A stretch of 64,000 nucleotides of DNA from Rotaria sordida (taxonomy: Eukaryota; Rotifera; Eurotatoria; Philodinida; Philodinidae). The position numbers were made by a program, and so were the translations under genes. Shown here piece by piece: positions 13,373 to 25,968 of the stretch. The notes below the pieces were generated by a model. It did not search any database. It saw only the letters and a program-made list of their open reading frames with translations, and was not told where the DNA came from. Positions within the stretch are counted from its first letter, which is position 1. The number at the start of each line of letters is the position of its first letter. The DNA lies in NCBI GenBank assembly GCA_905250125.1, contig CAJNOL010000047.1, positions 268,334-332,333 of the forward strand, read 5' to 3'.

Positions 13373-14185
13373 ATGTCACAAGAGGTATTTTGTATATTTG
13401 TTGATTTTGTTTTTTTCTTTCATTGCCAAATTTTTATAGTCAATAGCCGATGAACAAGAAGAGATGATAGGGGAACAATATCCTCCATTATTATCAACTA
13501 ATGATGATTTCAAAGAATTATGTGATTTACTCGATGAAGAAAGGTATAAAATGCGTCAATTAGCTGAACAATGGAAACATTATGGTACGAGTACAATAAA
13601 TAAACTTTCATCTCACATAGTTGACTATCAAGAAAAATTAAATGACCTCGAACAACGACAAACATCATTATTAAAAGAAAATGAATCTCTTCAATCTCTC
13701 GTTGATCAATTAATGTTAACAACAATAAATAATAATACTCAATTAGCACATGTAATTAAAAAACCAAAACATTCCTGTTTTTTTTAATATTTTCAAAAAA
13801 AATTTTAGAAACAATCTCAACAAAATGTTTCTACACAAACATCTATTGAGAAACAAGAATCTTTACTTAATATACCTGCAGACGATGCACTTCAACGGCA
13901 AATCTCACTGCAAAATATGTTTGATGCTATTAAAGTAAAACAATTTACAATTTTCTTAATCATAATAATCTTTTTTTTTATATTTAAAGACTGCTGAAAT
14001 TTATGAATCTATTGGAGATATGACTGGAGAAGATACATCAGAAAAAATTATTCTAAAACAATTCTGTAATGTACGTCAAATTTCAATGAATCATCTTCGA
14101 AAAAAAAACAACTGATTTTTATTTTTAGGTTATTTGGAAATATCTCCAAGAACGTTCAAAATCAAAGAGTAGCTGTTTATTATAA
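13373..14185 (+). CDS. CCDC85-family (DIPA-like) coiled-coil protein
   Basis: This is a roughly 195-residue protein in five exons. Exon 1 (13373-13384) encodes only MSQE and ends at a GTATTT donor. The frame then runs through SIADEQEE into the family core ELCDLLDEERYKMRQLAEQW, which matches the CCDC85 pattern of a DL..LD.ER....A.QW..FG helix. A second coiled-coil helix follows (KLNDLEQRQTSLLKENESLQ). In other animals these proteins act at adherens junctions and as transcription cofactors; nothing here shows which role applies. The protein ends KSKSSCLL. The ATG is only 194 bp after the Kelch stop, on the same strand. Confidence 0.82.
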
Positions 14186-14242
14186 TTAATTAATGTACAT
14201 CTGATTTTTGTTTTGTAGTCAGATAACACATGAATTTTATTG

Positions 14243-14713
14243 TCATATATTTGTTTCAATTAACAATACTAATAATAATAATAAATTAATAAACTTAAAT
14301 GTAAAATAAGATGATGAAGACTTAACAGTATCGTACTTTATTTCCAATGTTGTTGTTGTTGTTGTTGATTTCGTAGATGTTGTTAATGGTTCACTAATTT
14401 CAATATCATCATCTTCATTATAATCATCATCATCATCATCAACAAAATCATTCATTTCATTTGCTTTTCTCATATTATTTTTTAAATCATACATAACTTG
14501 CTCTGTTAATGGTAAATTTGGATAAGGACGAATGATTATGGTCGGAATAATTATGTTCATGGTAACATTCATCTCACATAGAATTAATCTAAAACTAATA
14601 GTTATCAGTTTAAAAATAATAAAATATAAATTCATTACTTCACAAAAAATATAAGTTTGCATAAATAAATTACTGGAACAAATTTCATTGTTATTTGTTT
14701 GACAATATTTCAT
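14243..14713 (-). CDS. Hypothetical acidic protein with hydrophobic C-terminus
   Basis: This single open frame of 156 codons converges on the CCDC85 gene with 57 bp between stops. It has a hydrophobic stretch near the N-terminus and a plausible ordered segment (LPLTEQVMYDLKNNMRKANE). A run of Asp/Glu, a Thr-rich stretch and a final leucine-rich hydrophobic tail (FINLLLLLVLLIE) follow. The tail could be a GPI-anchor signal or a membrane segment. The N-terminal part may be spurious and the true start may lie in an upstream exon. No family was recognised. Much of the open frame is low-complexity, so it may not be a gene. Confidence 0.3.
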   Translation of the reverse strand: MKYCQTNNNEICSSNLFMQTYIFCEVMNLYFIIFKLITISFRLILCEMNVTMNIIIPTIIIRPYPNLPLTEQVMYDLKNNMRKANEMNDFVDDDDDDYNEDDDIEISEPLTTSTKSTTTTTTLEIKYDTVKSSSSYFTFKFINLLLLLVLLIETNI

Positions 14714-16364
14714 TATTGAACAAGATAAAAATCATTGTCAGCGTAAACAAGAGAACAGCATTTGTGCTTTATTATGAAAAAAACATGTATGAGTAGCTAT
14801 TCATCCAGGAAGAGATTCTTGAATCAAATAAGCAGAATACAACATACTCCGATGGCTCAATTAGAGGGAATGACACGACATTTCTTTTTCTATTTTCTTT
14901 ATGCTCTTACGTTCTTTTTCTTTTCTATTTTTAGTCATTAGATGATTTAAAGATAGGCAGATGAGAAAGTATCGGTAGAGTTTCACTCATTAACATCTTT
15001 TTCTATTTTATACTCTGAAGTTATATTGTTTCTATGCTCATATTATAAACTCAATTGATTACAAAGCACTTTTTTTTTCACTTGTGCATTTTCATTTCCG
15101 GTTGTCTATAATGATTATTAGAAGAAAAAAACTAATCTAATAATTAACGCATTGGGATGCGACAGTATATTGTGAAATTAGTCTTCATTTGGTCAAGAAA
15201 TCGATAACTAGTCAAGTCATAATTAATTGCAATAAGGCAATTACTATTTTTGAGAATTTATTTATAAGAATATTTATACGAGAGAAAAAAAAGGAAAAAT
15301 TAGAATTGAAGATTAATCGTCGTAAATGCTAAGCTACAGAAAGAATATAACGAAAAATAATCTGATTTGTTTGATAAGATTGTTTTCAGTTCATTCTTTT
15401 GATAATGACATCAAAAATTTAGATTGAAGGATAATTATTCAAGCTATAAAAATTATTCTGTCTGAAAATGTCAATCTTTTTCCTGTTGTATAAATGACAG
15501 CAGCCGATGACCTTTTTCTTTTTGTCCTTCACATCTTTTACATTAAATTCCGAGCGACAACAGAGAAAAAAGTTTTTGACAAGCAATCTTCAAATCATAA
15601 ATTTTATTTAGAATAACAAAGATTAACATAATCAATGTATATTAGATATTAGTAGTGATGCTAAAATAAAATCAACTATTGAATCGTCTAATTACAAAAG
15701 AAACTAAAGAAAAACAAAACAATTTAATTTACTTAATGTTAGTAAAAAATTCAAACCTATATGAAAAATAACGTTTGAAGCCATCAATAGAATTTATTTT
15801 TATTACCAATATCTAAAATTAAAACTCAATTTTACTTATAATATAAGAATAAATGAATTCTCTTGATAGTTTTGAATAAATACTAATTACTTGGATTATT
15901 TGTTTATAATAATCATCAGAAAATTTAGTTGTATATTCATACTAATTAATCAATTCATAAATATATTTTTCAATAAACAACTTATTGAAAAACTTACATG
16001 AAGTTTTAACATATTTAATTACAACTAAAATTAATCATATTAATGAAATGATATATAGTTGGAATTGTATGAAAGTAGCCTCGAAAGACAAACTTAAGAA
16101 AATATGATCCTATTCATGTCATTCATTAAATTGTTGTTTTATAAGAATGAAGTAACAGATTCAACAAACGGAATCATAAAATGGCATCGAAATGTTTGAA
16201 ATTTTATCGACAACATGAAAAAAAAAGAAAAAATTGTCTTTTGGCAATCCATGTTAAAATTTCATAGTAGCGATTGGAGAAAGATCAATATACTTTCAAT
16301 GCTTCAAGTATAGTGACTAATACAAAAATAAATTTTACGAGGAAACCATCTCAACTAGTTTTGA

Positions 16365-17105
16365 ATTTTTGACTTCATCTTTTGGGTATAAGTAGATCTC
16401 AGGGAGACTAAGATAAGCTTGGAAATGTTAGTTTTTATGGGTCTTCATTGTCGAGATATGATCTAAGTAATGTCGTAAATAAAAAGGAATTTTTTTTTCA
16501 TTTTTGAAACGTACATTTTTTTTTGTTATTTCAATAGGTCTAAATTAATATTTATGTAGCTAGCTTATTTGTTGTGGTAATTTTAAATTCATAGTTCTAC
16601 TAACACTAACAATATCAAATAATAATTGTATCGGACTTAGTGACTAGTGATATCATAACGAAAGAGTGACAAATAAAAACTAGAAGAACGATCATCCATA
16701 CGTTTTGACTACATATTAGTCATTTCCTGATCAGAGAAACACTTGACGCACATATAATATATTATAATAGATGTTAAGTAGTACTCTCTGACAAGGGCAT
16801 GACAGATACACACATGATCAAAAAATATCAGCGATCCTTCTTCTATATTCTATTTGTCTCTCTTTTCATGAAATATCACAGATCACTGAATCTTATGCAA
16901 TTATAACTTGATATTCTAAGTGTTAGAAGAATCATGAATCTAAAATTACCACAACAAAATAAATCATTATTCGAGCTGATTATATAATCACTAACTGAGA
17001 CTATATCTCGGAAATGAAGAGCTATAAGTACGAACACTTTTAGAGTTTTATTAGTCTCATTGAGATCTACTTCGAGTCAAAAGATAAAGTCAGAAGCTTG
17101 GAATA
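16365..17105. repeat. Foldback element 7 (intergenic)
   Basis: The left arm (about 16365-16720) and the right arm (about 16800-17105) are inverted copies. Paired words include GACTTCATCTTTTG with GACTTTATCTTTTG, AGTAGATCTCA in both arms, TCTTCATTGTCGAGATAT with TCTTCATTTCCGAGATAT, and TTGTTGTGGTAATTTTAAATTCAT with TTGTTGTGGTAATTTTAGATTCAT. Identity is lower than in elements 3 and 5, so this copy is probably older. Confidence 0.7.
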
Positions 17106-18675
17106 AATTAGTGTGATTCTCTCGTTAATTTTTGTGTCCATAAATATCTGTGTCTTCATGTGTTTTGTTTTTAATACGATCTGTTCTAAATAAATTTTGT
17201 CTAATGAATAACACATACTATTTAGTATTCGAGACTTTATGTTTTTTAACAAGTGCAGTTGTACATCATCAATAAGATTCTTTACTTGTCGGCCTGCATC
17301 TTTTCTCTGAATTTTTGTCTCAAAAAAAAAAATGAATCCAAAAATATTTCTGTAAATTAAATATTTTTAAGTGATGTTGAAGTTTATTCCCTTGAGAAAA
17401 AAAAATGCGTCAGATTATTCTATTTAATTAAATTTGACATATTATGCTTAATATATTCTATAGATTCACTTCTATATGAAATTATTCTATGAAAATAACA
17501 ACAAAAAATTGTTTAAAATCATAATTTATCTGTTGTACATCAGTAAAAAAATAACAAAAACAGAGTAATTGTCGTATAGCGAATAAATATCCGTTATTAA
17601 TGATCATATTAAAGGCAAGTTTAGTTATTATACAGAATTCACGTATTGGATTTGCAAATGTACGAATGTTTTCATCTACTAATAGATAATTAGATAGACA
17701 AAAAAAAAACAATGATAAATCCTACTTTGGTTGAAAAGAAACATGCCGATTTATTCAAACGTCAAAACGATACAAATTATTATTTAGTTGAAGATAAAAG
17801 ATTCATTATATTTATTTTATCTAAAGAATTTATATTCATAAAAAGAAAAAAATGTTTTTTTTTACAAACAGTAAAGTTGAATAACAGGAAGAACCTTAAT
17901 GAACAAACTAACTTGAATCATGCATGTTTCCTATCTATTTTTTTTGGGAATGTGAATGTGAGTAGGAGAGAATGCAAAGAACGCACCCATACTCTCATTA
18001 TGTCTTAACAATTGCCTGATAGTGTCATCTTCGTTTCTGTAATCGACGGTTTATGTTTCTATTTTCTGCGCTAATGATTTCAAACATCAGGAACTACCAT
18101 AAAAACAGATTTCAACAATTTTAGGTTTTCACATTAGTAGTGTAAATAAAAAAAAAGCACAGAAATAAATAGTGAAAAGTGTCATAGTATGGAAAAATAT
18201 GTTTTGATCAACAATTTAATGATATGTTTATTCAAATAGTAGGTTTTTGATTGTTATATAATGAGAAAAGTAAGACATGAGTTAGTACACGTATTTACCG
18301 ACTGGTACTAATAAGGAAAAATTCTATTGGTTATTATTTTAGGTTTTTGTTCAAAAGTCAAATCTATTATTTACTTCCAGTGCTTGAACAAAAATTAATA
18401 TAATTGGCATTACATGGTATTACTAACAAAAATAATTGATTATTCGCATTTGAATATTTGATCTTGATCCATATGACAAAATGTATAACAGAAATAAGAA
18501 TAATATTAACTGTTTCAGGACGCAGTTACATTTAAGAGAACACAGGAAATTTTCGAAATTCTGATGAGATATATTTATTCATATTGATGTCAAAATATTT
18601 CTAAAAGTATTTCAAAGTATGATCATTTTAAGAGTGTAGGTGTAAGTCTTCTCTTCGATCACACCTATATTGACA

Positions 18676-19210
18676 CTAGAGTTGTAACCGGTCGAGAATT
18701 TTTGAACTGGTCCGACCTGGTCAGTTCAAAAAATCTTTTAGACAGGCAAAAACTGAACAGTTTCTTGGATCATTATTAATCTATGAATGAGAATGGCTTC
18801 AAAAAAACATCTATTTTCCTTTTTGCACTCATATTTTTACAAGTCTCAAGAAAGAAATATCATGTTATGATCGTTTATATCTGTTAGGTTTCCCAAAGAT
18901 GAATGTATAATATTTCTAAATGTAGTGCTATAAAAAGTCACTTACTCATCGATTGATCGCTAAATACGATCAGCCTTTTCAGACAAATCTAAGATTTCTC
19001 TTCGAACGACGATCCAAACATCAATTTGATCTTTACCAAAATATATATGATATTAGTTTAGCTCAAGTAACACAATTTTAATTGTGTTTTAAAAAAAATG
19101 AAATATACTTCAATTAAAGAAATAAAACAGTTCGGACGAACAAAAGAAAATAAAACTGACAGTTCTTGAAACAACACTATGTAATTTGTTTTAATAAGAG
19201 CAAGTAAACT
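18676..19210. repeat. Dispersed repeat copy B
   Basis: This is the intergenic partner of the repeat at 8980-9515. It begins near GTTGTAACCGGTCGAGAA and includes GTTAGGTTTCCCAAAGATGAAT and TTCTCTTCGAACGACGATCC. It is non-coding, of unknown class, and has approximate ends. Confidence 0.6.
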
Positions 19211-19670
19211 TGCTCTCAACAAGTTTTATTTTAGAAACAAATGACATATCTATAACAATATGGATAATCGTGTAACAGATTGAGGGTCTATATGATTCGA
19301 AACCGAACATATATATATATACATCGCCTGTCCTCAAGAAATTAAATAATTGATTCATATTCATACAAAAGATAAGATTCAATCAAATGATATATAATTA
19401 GAAAGCTATATATATTTTCTCTATGTGTAGGCAAGATAAAACGTGTTTGCAATATATATTCGTTTATAAACAATATTTTTTCTCGTATTTTATTTTCTAT
19501 TTCTTTCACTGTTTTTCTTTTGATAACAGCAAACATAAAAAAATAAATTTTACTTTCTAAAATGTGCGCACTCAACAATTGTTTTTTTCCTTTCTAATTA
19601 AAAAAAAACTTCAATAATTATTATTACAATTGCTATACACATTTAAAAAACAAAAAGAAAAGTAAATAGT

Positions 19671-21322
19671 TTATCCATTAATTGCATCTTTGCCTGGTGC
19701 AACATAGACTCCTGCAGCCGATGGAACATCTGATATGCCTGGTGTAAATCCATTGGCCTCATCATAACTAGGTAATAAGGGTGCACGCTCGCCTCCTGAT
19801 CCTCTTCTAAAAGCTTCAAATTGACGATATAAATGTAACCATACACCATTATAAATACCCATACCTATTTCAATCATTACATATTTTAATAAATAAACAT
19901 AAAAAAAAAACAAAAATTTTTCAATTTACCAATAACTAAAAGAATAAAACCTCCAATTTGTAATGGATAAAATTTTTGCCATGACAATGCTAATGAAATA
20001 GCCCATATAAGTAATGTTCGACCACTATCAAGTACCATACGAGTTGTTGATGATAACTCTTTTGTTACAGATATACCAGCAAAATTAAAAAATGCAATTG
20101 AAAGAATATTTCCTAAAGAAAGAACAAGTAATAAAATAAAATACATGAAAGTTTATTCTTACCAACTGTGGCAATAATAATTCTATAATTATCACCCATT
20201 TGACAAAATGCTGATGGTATATCTTCAAGACGATAATCAGGACCAGTATTTGATGAACTCATATGAATAAAATGAAACTAATTAAAAAAAAAAAACAAAT
20301 TATATTCTAGAAAAAAAATTTTTTTTGTCAAATTTATTACCGGGATAATAAGAACACCAAGTGTACAAAAACCAAATATTCCTTCCCAACCAACAGCTTG
20401 TAATGGTGGAATATTATATTTACCAATAAAACGTTCTTCATATACGACCTAAATACAATAATATATAATAGATGTAATTTTTCTATTTTGTTTTTCTGTC
20501 ATACTTGTAAACTGGTAAATACCATTGCCAGAAGTATGAGAATAATTCCTAGAAATTTTTGAGCACCTGTATGATTACCTTCTGATTCTTTATTAAACAA
20601 AAGATCTGATACACCAACAACAACTAAACCAGCTACAACAGTTATAATACCAATCCAATGAATAAGAGTTAATCGTCTTTTAAGAAATAGTATACTAAAA
20701 AAATTTTTTAAAAAATCTTTCATTTCAATTTATATATATATATATTTCTACCTGAATATAGCTGTAAAAACCATTACTGAACCTCTTAACATTTGAAATG
20801 AACTAGCAGTCGTTAAATTTAATGCAAAATAAGATAAACATGTTGAAAGCATATCAAATATAGATGCTACCCAAAATATAAATGGATTAAATACTTGTTC
20901 ACCTTCAAGTAAATGTATATCTTTCTTAATTTGTATTGGCCAATATTGAACAACCGTAGATGATGAATCGCCTTTATATGTCATTTGAGCAATACGATAA
21001 TGAGCTGTTGAGTACCAAATAAATTTAAATACCAATAAACATAGAAATTCACCTATAAACATGCCCAGAGCCTAAATAAAAAAGAAACCTATTAATTTTT
21101 GACAAAAAAAATTTTACTAACTTGAAGGAATGGATGCTCAAATTTTTTTGGTTCAGCTGTTCGATTACAAAAATGTGCGTCTTGTCTAAATAACATAAAT
21201 ATGACATTATGAATGAAATAAATTAATAAATACCTATCAGCCCATTTTGTTGATAAAGTATTTATTGTTCCAGTTATTAACATAAGACCCGCAAGAAACA
21301 ATTGATACGGTGTAAAAGCCAT
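19671..21322 (-). CDS. SLC35F6: SLC35F6-like drug/metabolite-superfamily transporter
   Basis: This is a multi-pass membrane protein of the nucleotide-sugar-transporter-like SLC35F group; the vertebrate member is reported on lysosomal/mitochondrial membranes. The first exon encodes MAFTPYQLFLAGLMLITG, close to the vertebrate start. Later exons carry the family blocks FEHPFLQALGMFIGEF, TTASSFQMLRGSVMVF, GIITVVAGLVVVGVSDLL and FFNFAGISVTKELSSTTRMV. About ten hydrophobic segments are visible, followed by a short polar tail (RAPLLPSYDE) with a Leu-Leu-like lysosomal sorting look. Introns are about 50 bp and junctions keep frame. TAA at 19671-19673 ends the protein in KDAING. Confidence 0.92.
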
Positions 21323-22637
21323 GATGATGATCTTAAAATATACTAGAAAAAAAAAAAAATAAAATTTTTATTTCATTAATGACCATAAATGTTTGAATTC
21401 AACTTAGAATAAATAATAATATTTTGTTCTGATATCTGTTATCTTTACCTTACCATACTCACTTGTTACCTGCACTCTTTAAAAAAAAGGCAACTACAGT
21501 TAAAATGTCTTTGGACTTCTGGGTTATATACACAGATAATTATTCGTTTTTGTTTGATATGCATATTTAAACACATATATATAAAACAAAAGAAGACATA
21601 AAGGCAATATCTGTGATATGGTTTGCACGATCATCTAGACAAATAACAATTATTTATAGATTATTGATTAATATGTAGAAATGATTAAAATTAAAGATAA
21701 AATAAAAATTTACCCTTTTATCAACACATTGTCAGCATTACCAACAATAAAATAAACATGACATCATAAAAAGAAAGATATAGAATAAAATAATATCGAT
21801 GTAACAGACGTGTGAAAAGAAAAATTTCACTGTTTGCAATATGTTATGTTTGTTTCGTTTTTGATGATATTGACTATGAGTTAACACAACATAAAATCTT
21901 TAAATGATTTCTTATTGAAAATCATAATTTTAATCCTTTACTTCCCACTGGCAACTGGAATTGTCATCTTTAGAAACATTGTGTGTAGAGAATTCCCTAA
22001 GCTACCAATTGAGAAGAAAAGATATTTTGCATCATTGCTCTATTTCCAAGAAATACGACTAACAAAAGAGAACACGATGAGAGCATAGGGACCTTTTGTT
22101 TTTAATCATTTGTTTTTACCGCAAGAACTATATATCTTGTTTGATGTGCGGTGAAATAAATATCGACGAAAGTTACTGTGGGTGTGGATGTTAGACAAGA
22201 AGGCATTTAAATGGCACCCACACCACCTTGGGCTATCTACATATACCGAAGTCCATTTAGTCAACAACTCACCACCAATTGGGTGAGTTCTGTTTTGAAA
22301 AAGATATTCTGAAGTCATTTCCTGCTAGATTTTGACTTGGAGTATGACCAATCGATAGAAATAAGTTCTTCCTTTTCGATCTACATAAGCCCCCACTTTC
22401 TAGCCAGAGTTACAAGAGTTTTCTCGTGACTCTCGATTTCAGTAAACTAACCTTGGAAGACTTCAAAAGAACTAAAAACAGGAACAATTTATCGTGCTGA
22501 GTCGAACGGGGATGTTTCTTTTCAGTTTCAAAGCAACTTCAAAAACTTTCCCTTCACAGCATAATAACCAAAATTTTAAAAATCTTGAAAAAATGTTCTT
22601 CGGTCGCTTTGAAACTGGAAATAAATATTACCATTCA
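21323..22637. other. Spacer upstream of SLC35F6
   Basis: No supported gene is present. The first few hundred bases must hold the SLC35F6 promoter and 5' UTR. The distal end (about 22335-22440) is one arm of an inverted repeat whose partner lies beyond the retrotransposon at 28140-28250. Confidence 0.5.
22335..22440 (+). repeat. Inverted-repeat arm, left of the LINE
   Basis: Its reverse complement contains GAGAAAACTCTTGTAACTC, GTAGATCGAAAAGGAAGAA and TTGGTCATACTCCAAGTCAA. These match, in order, the words at 28146-28240. The retrotransposon and its TSD lie between the arms, so the LINE probably landed inside an older element of about 750 bp. Confidence 0.55.
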
Positions 22638-22654
22638 ACTCAATATGATGAATT
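22638..22654. repeat. Target-site duplication, 3' side of LINE
   Basis: ACTCAATATGATGAATT is identical over 17 bp to 27824-27840 and directly abuts the T-run that is the retrotransposon's poly(A) tail on the minus strand. Confidence 0.9.
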
Positions 22655-22969
22655 TTTTTTTCATTATGCAATAACTGCGATCCTAAGACCCTAACAGCAC
22701 CAGAAATGAGAAAAGAGAGAAAAAAAATAAAAATAAAAAAGTGAAATAAAAGGTACACAGAAGATACAAAAAGAAACAAAGATTCTACATGTAACAATGC
22801 AGAGGAAACAAAAAATAATGATGAGAAAACCACATCCAAGATGAATACAGAGTACAAAGTAGAAAATAAACAAAAGAAAAAAGAATCGGACACATGTACA
22901 GAACAGACTGCACATGAACAACATTTAAACAACAGTTAACACGGACAAAAAAAGACACAGATCACAGCT

Positions 22970-25968
22970 TTAACAAAAAGAATCAGGAAAGAGTTGAAGT
23001 AGCTCAATTTCAGACCTTTCATAATGTGGTATAGAAGAGTTAGAAGGAACCGACGAAAGCCAAGTTAAAACTTTTTCTAAAATTGATTTGTAAGGGACGA
23101 ATCTTTTAGATCTTCTCAACCCCATGATGGAGAACTCCTTACCCAACCAACTCTTCCTAAATTCAGCAAGGTTAGCTTTTTCAAAAATTAAATTACCATC
23201 AATCGAATTAGATAACGCTCTGAGATACCTATTCCAATATATATAGAGCAATGATCTTCCAAGGATATTTCTTCAAGAATATATGAAAAAAAATTTTCAT
23301 TCCATTCGAGGCAACATAGAGTACGACGGAGGGAGGAGTAATAAAACCTAGAGAGGTCTTCCTGTTGTTTTCGCGTAAATAGCGGATATACAGGATATAA
23401 CCAGGTGAATAATGGAAGGGCATGTGAATAGAACAGAGATTTACGAAGACTAGGAGACGAACAACCAAACAATTTAAACAATTTAATAAGTGCTATTCTC
23501 ATCCTGACTTTACATTCTGTATACTTTAGTAACTTCCCCCATCCATGTCTAGATGAGATGATATAGCCAAGATATTTGTACTCCTGTTTCCAATGAATAC
23601 ATTTATCATCCCCACTATCAAATGTAATGTTGAAGCCTGGGGATCCTATTGCACGAGCACTAAACATAGCTTCAGTTTTGGTTCTATTTAAGGGCTGATC
23701 AGCTAAACAAGAATAATATTCAAGTGAATCAAGAAAAGATTTAATACGCTTTTCAAGATCAGTACATTGATTAGTGTATCGTACTCCTAATTGCCCTGCA
23801 AGCATAGCTGCGACGTCGTCAGCAAAAAAATGACTAGTACATTGAAAAAGAAATTGTCCCATATCGCAATGATAACTAACGAATAAAGTGGAAGTTAACA
23901 CACTACCCTGAGGACCCCCTTTTCCAATTGAAAACCACCTGGGTTTATCACTATTTATCTCAATAAAGCACCTTCTATCAAGAAGTCAAGCTTCTATCCA
24001 TCTTAAATAAGTCGGAGGAATACCTAATCTCATTAGTTTGCCCACGCAGCCCTCATGCCATAATTGATCGAAGGTAGAACGAAAATCAATAAAGATGGTA
24101 CATACAGGGGCACTATTTGCCATAAGACTATATATATATTCTCCAGAATTAACAATAAACGAGTTTGGAGACGAAAACCGTCTCTGAAACCCGACTGATT
24201 ATCGGATAATAAACCTCTTCTAGCTAAAACATCACGAAATCTAGAAAGAAATAACCTTTCACCAACTTTAAGAAACGAGTCAATAAGAGAAATAGGACGA
24301 GTTAATGAAGGAGAACAGATAGACTCTTTTTTGGCTAATAAAACCATTCTAGTATCTTTCCATGGCTTAGGCAGAATAGCCGTTTGGAAAGAATGATTAA
24401 ATAGTTTAAGAAATAAAGACCAATGACATTCATCCAGAAAATTAAACATGAAGTTCGATATGCCATGAGTATCAAGACATTTCTTTTTACGTTTTGCTTG
24501 CACTGTGAATACTAATTCATCTAATGTTACTTCAGGAATAGGTTCATCGAAATTGTCATATTCAATAGATGAAGAATCAGTGTATGGATGAGGTTTCACT
24601 ATATTAGATTTTTTTTTAAAATTTTCATAGAAATCAGCAGCAACTTCGCACACTTCTTCAGTGTCTTTAATAATATGTCCTGATGGTGCAATAAAAGCAT
24701 GTACAGTATAGGACAAAGGTTTAAGATATTTTTTACATTTGGACCAAAACAAGACCGCTGCAGGTGAAGAAGTGTTACGAAGATTAAGTGTTGAAGAAAC
24801 TTGAGAAGAAAAAACCTCTTAAGTTCACTTTTGGCTGCTCTCCTCAAGGAATATAACATATTCTTTAGTTCAATGTTTTTTGTTCTCATTTGACGAAAAG
24901 AAAGAGCACGTATATAAGACAAAAACGATTTAAGTTCTACAGGAATGAATGGACGATATTTTTCTAAAGGAAAAACAATTGTACATCGAACAGATAAAAG
25001 AAACAGGAATCTGCTATAATCAATGTAAACAACATCAATATTATCGAGGTTCCACATTTCTTCCCAGAAAGAAAAAGTATATTCTGTAAAGAGAGAGAAA
25101 ACTTTCCAATGAACATTTCTTCCTACTTTTTAATTTTTTAACTTTGTTGGAATAACAGATATGAGGGATGTATGGTCACTGGTTGTATTACCACTATGAT
25201 TATGAATATCGATACTTAAATCAGCAGCTAAAGCATAATCAATTATTCTATTCGAACGCAAAGAAGTAGACAATTCAGGTGCAAATGGAGCAAGAAAATT
25301 AGCATCTGCCCACGTAAGGAAGATCTCTGCTTTTTTAGCATCTTGACCTATATCAACATTAAAATCTCCAAACACAACGCATTTCTTAGATAAAAAAGGA
25401 AACAAATCCTCCCACGTTCAGGATTTACTTTCAGATGCATATACTCCAACAATACGTAAGATTTCTTCACCTTTAATATCTAAAACACAAACATTAGATA
25501 ATTCACATTCTATACGCGTTACTTGAATATCTAATTTCATCAGGACTAAAACTCCACCATTTTTATTCTCTCCCTTTTGGTAAAAAATTCTAAAGTTATT
25601 GAAGATTTTCTCAAAGAAAGAAAGTTCAATATTGCCAGTTTCGAGAAGAATAAGAATATCGAAATTGAAAGAAGATGTAAGAAGAAGGACTTCTTGTCAT
25701 CTTAACTCAAGCCCCCCAACATTGAATGAAAGAACATGAAGCGAAGAATGAAAAGAAATGTCATCTAAAGGAACATACTTCTGCCACAAAGAAAAACAAG
25801 AATCAAGAAATAGACTACTTTCCCACTCACTCAGAATCTCTAAGAAAAGATTAAAGTCAAATGAAGATAATGAAGCTTTAGCTTTAACTAAAAAATCACT
25901 ACGCTCACATAGTTTAGAAGAAGAAAAAAAAGGTTGAGCAACAGGCGACAGAGTCCTTAGCTTGTAAA
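22970..25968 (-). pseudogene. LINE ORF2: endonuclease plus reverse transcriptase, disrupted
   Basis: The endonuclease part starts LHVLSFNVGGLELR, continues DILILLETG and has GDFNVDIG and GNTTSDHTSL, the expected APE-fold residues (N, E, D/N, D-H). The reverse transcriptase shows RPISLIDSFLKVGERL, DNQSGFRDGFR, TIFIDFRSTFDQLW, GGPQGSVLT and the FADD active site. Disruptions are TGA at 25697-25699, 25419-25421 and 23986-23988, TAA at 25130-25132, and frame changes near 24815, in the TA run at 24129-24141, and in the TA run at about 23236-23245. No RNase H domain is seen. The ORF2 frame opens right at the ORF1 stop without a nearby ATG. Confidence 0.88.

Larger units (their letters stand above)
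14714..19670. other. Gene-poor AT-rich spacer with repeats
   Basis: No gene can be supported in these 5 kb. The short open frames near 17.5-18.0 kb and 19.2-19.6 kb show no domain and no consistent splicing. The region contains foldback element 7 (16365-17105) and dispersed repeat copy B (18676-19210). Confidence 0.6.

Noticed and set aside
17482-18008. Two open frames of 76 and 98 codons on opposite strands
   Set aside because: No domain, no splice pattern, strongly AT-driven composition and no neighbours supporting a gene.
22494-22932. Frames around the LINE 3' end, including a Phe/Cys-rich hydrophobic one
   Set aside because: They lie across the LINE 3' UTR, the TSD and its host flank; no coding evidence.
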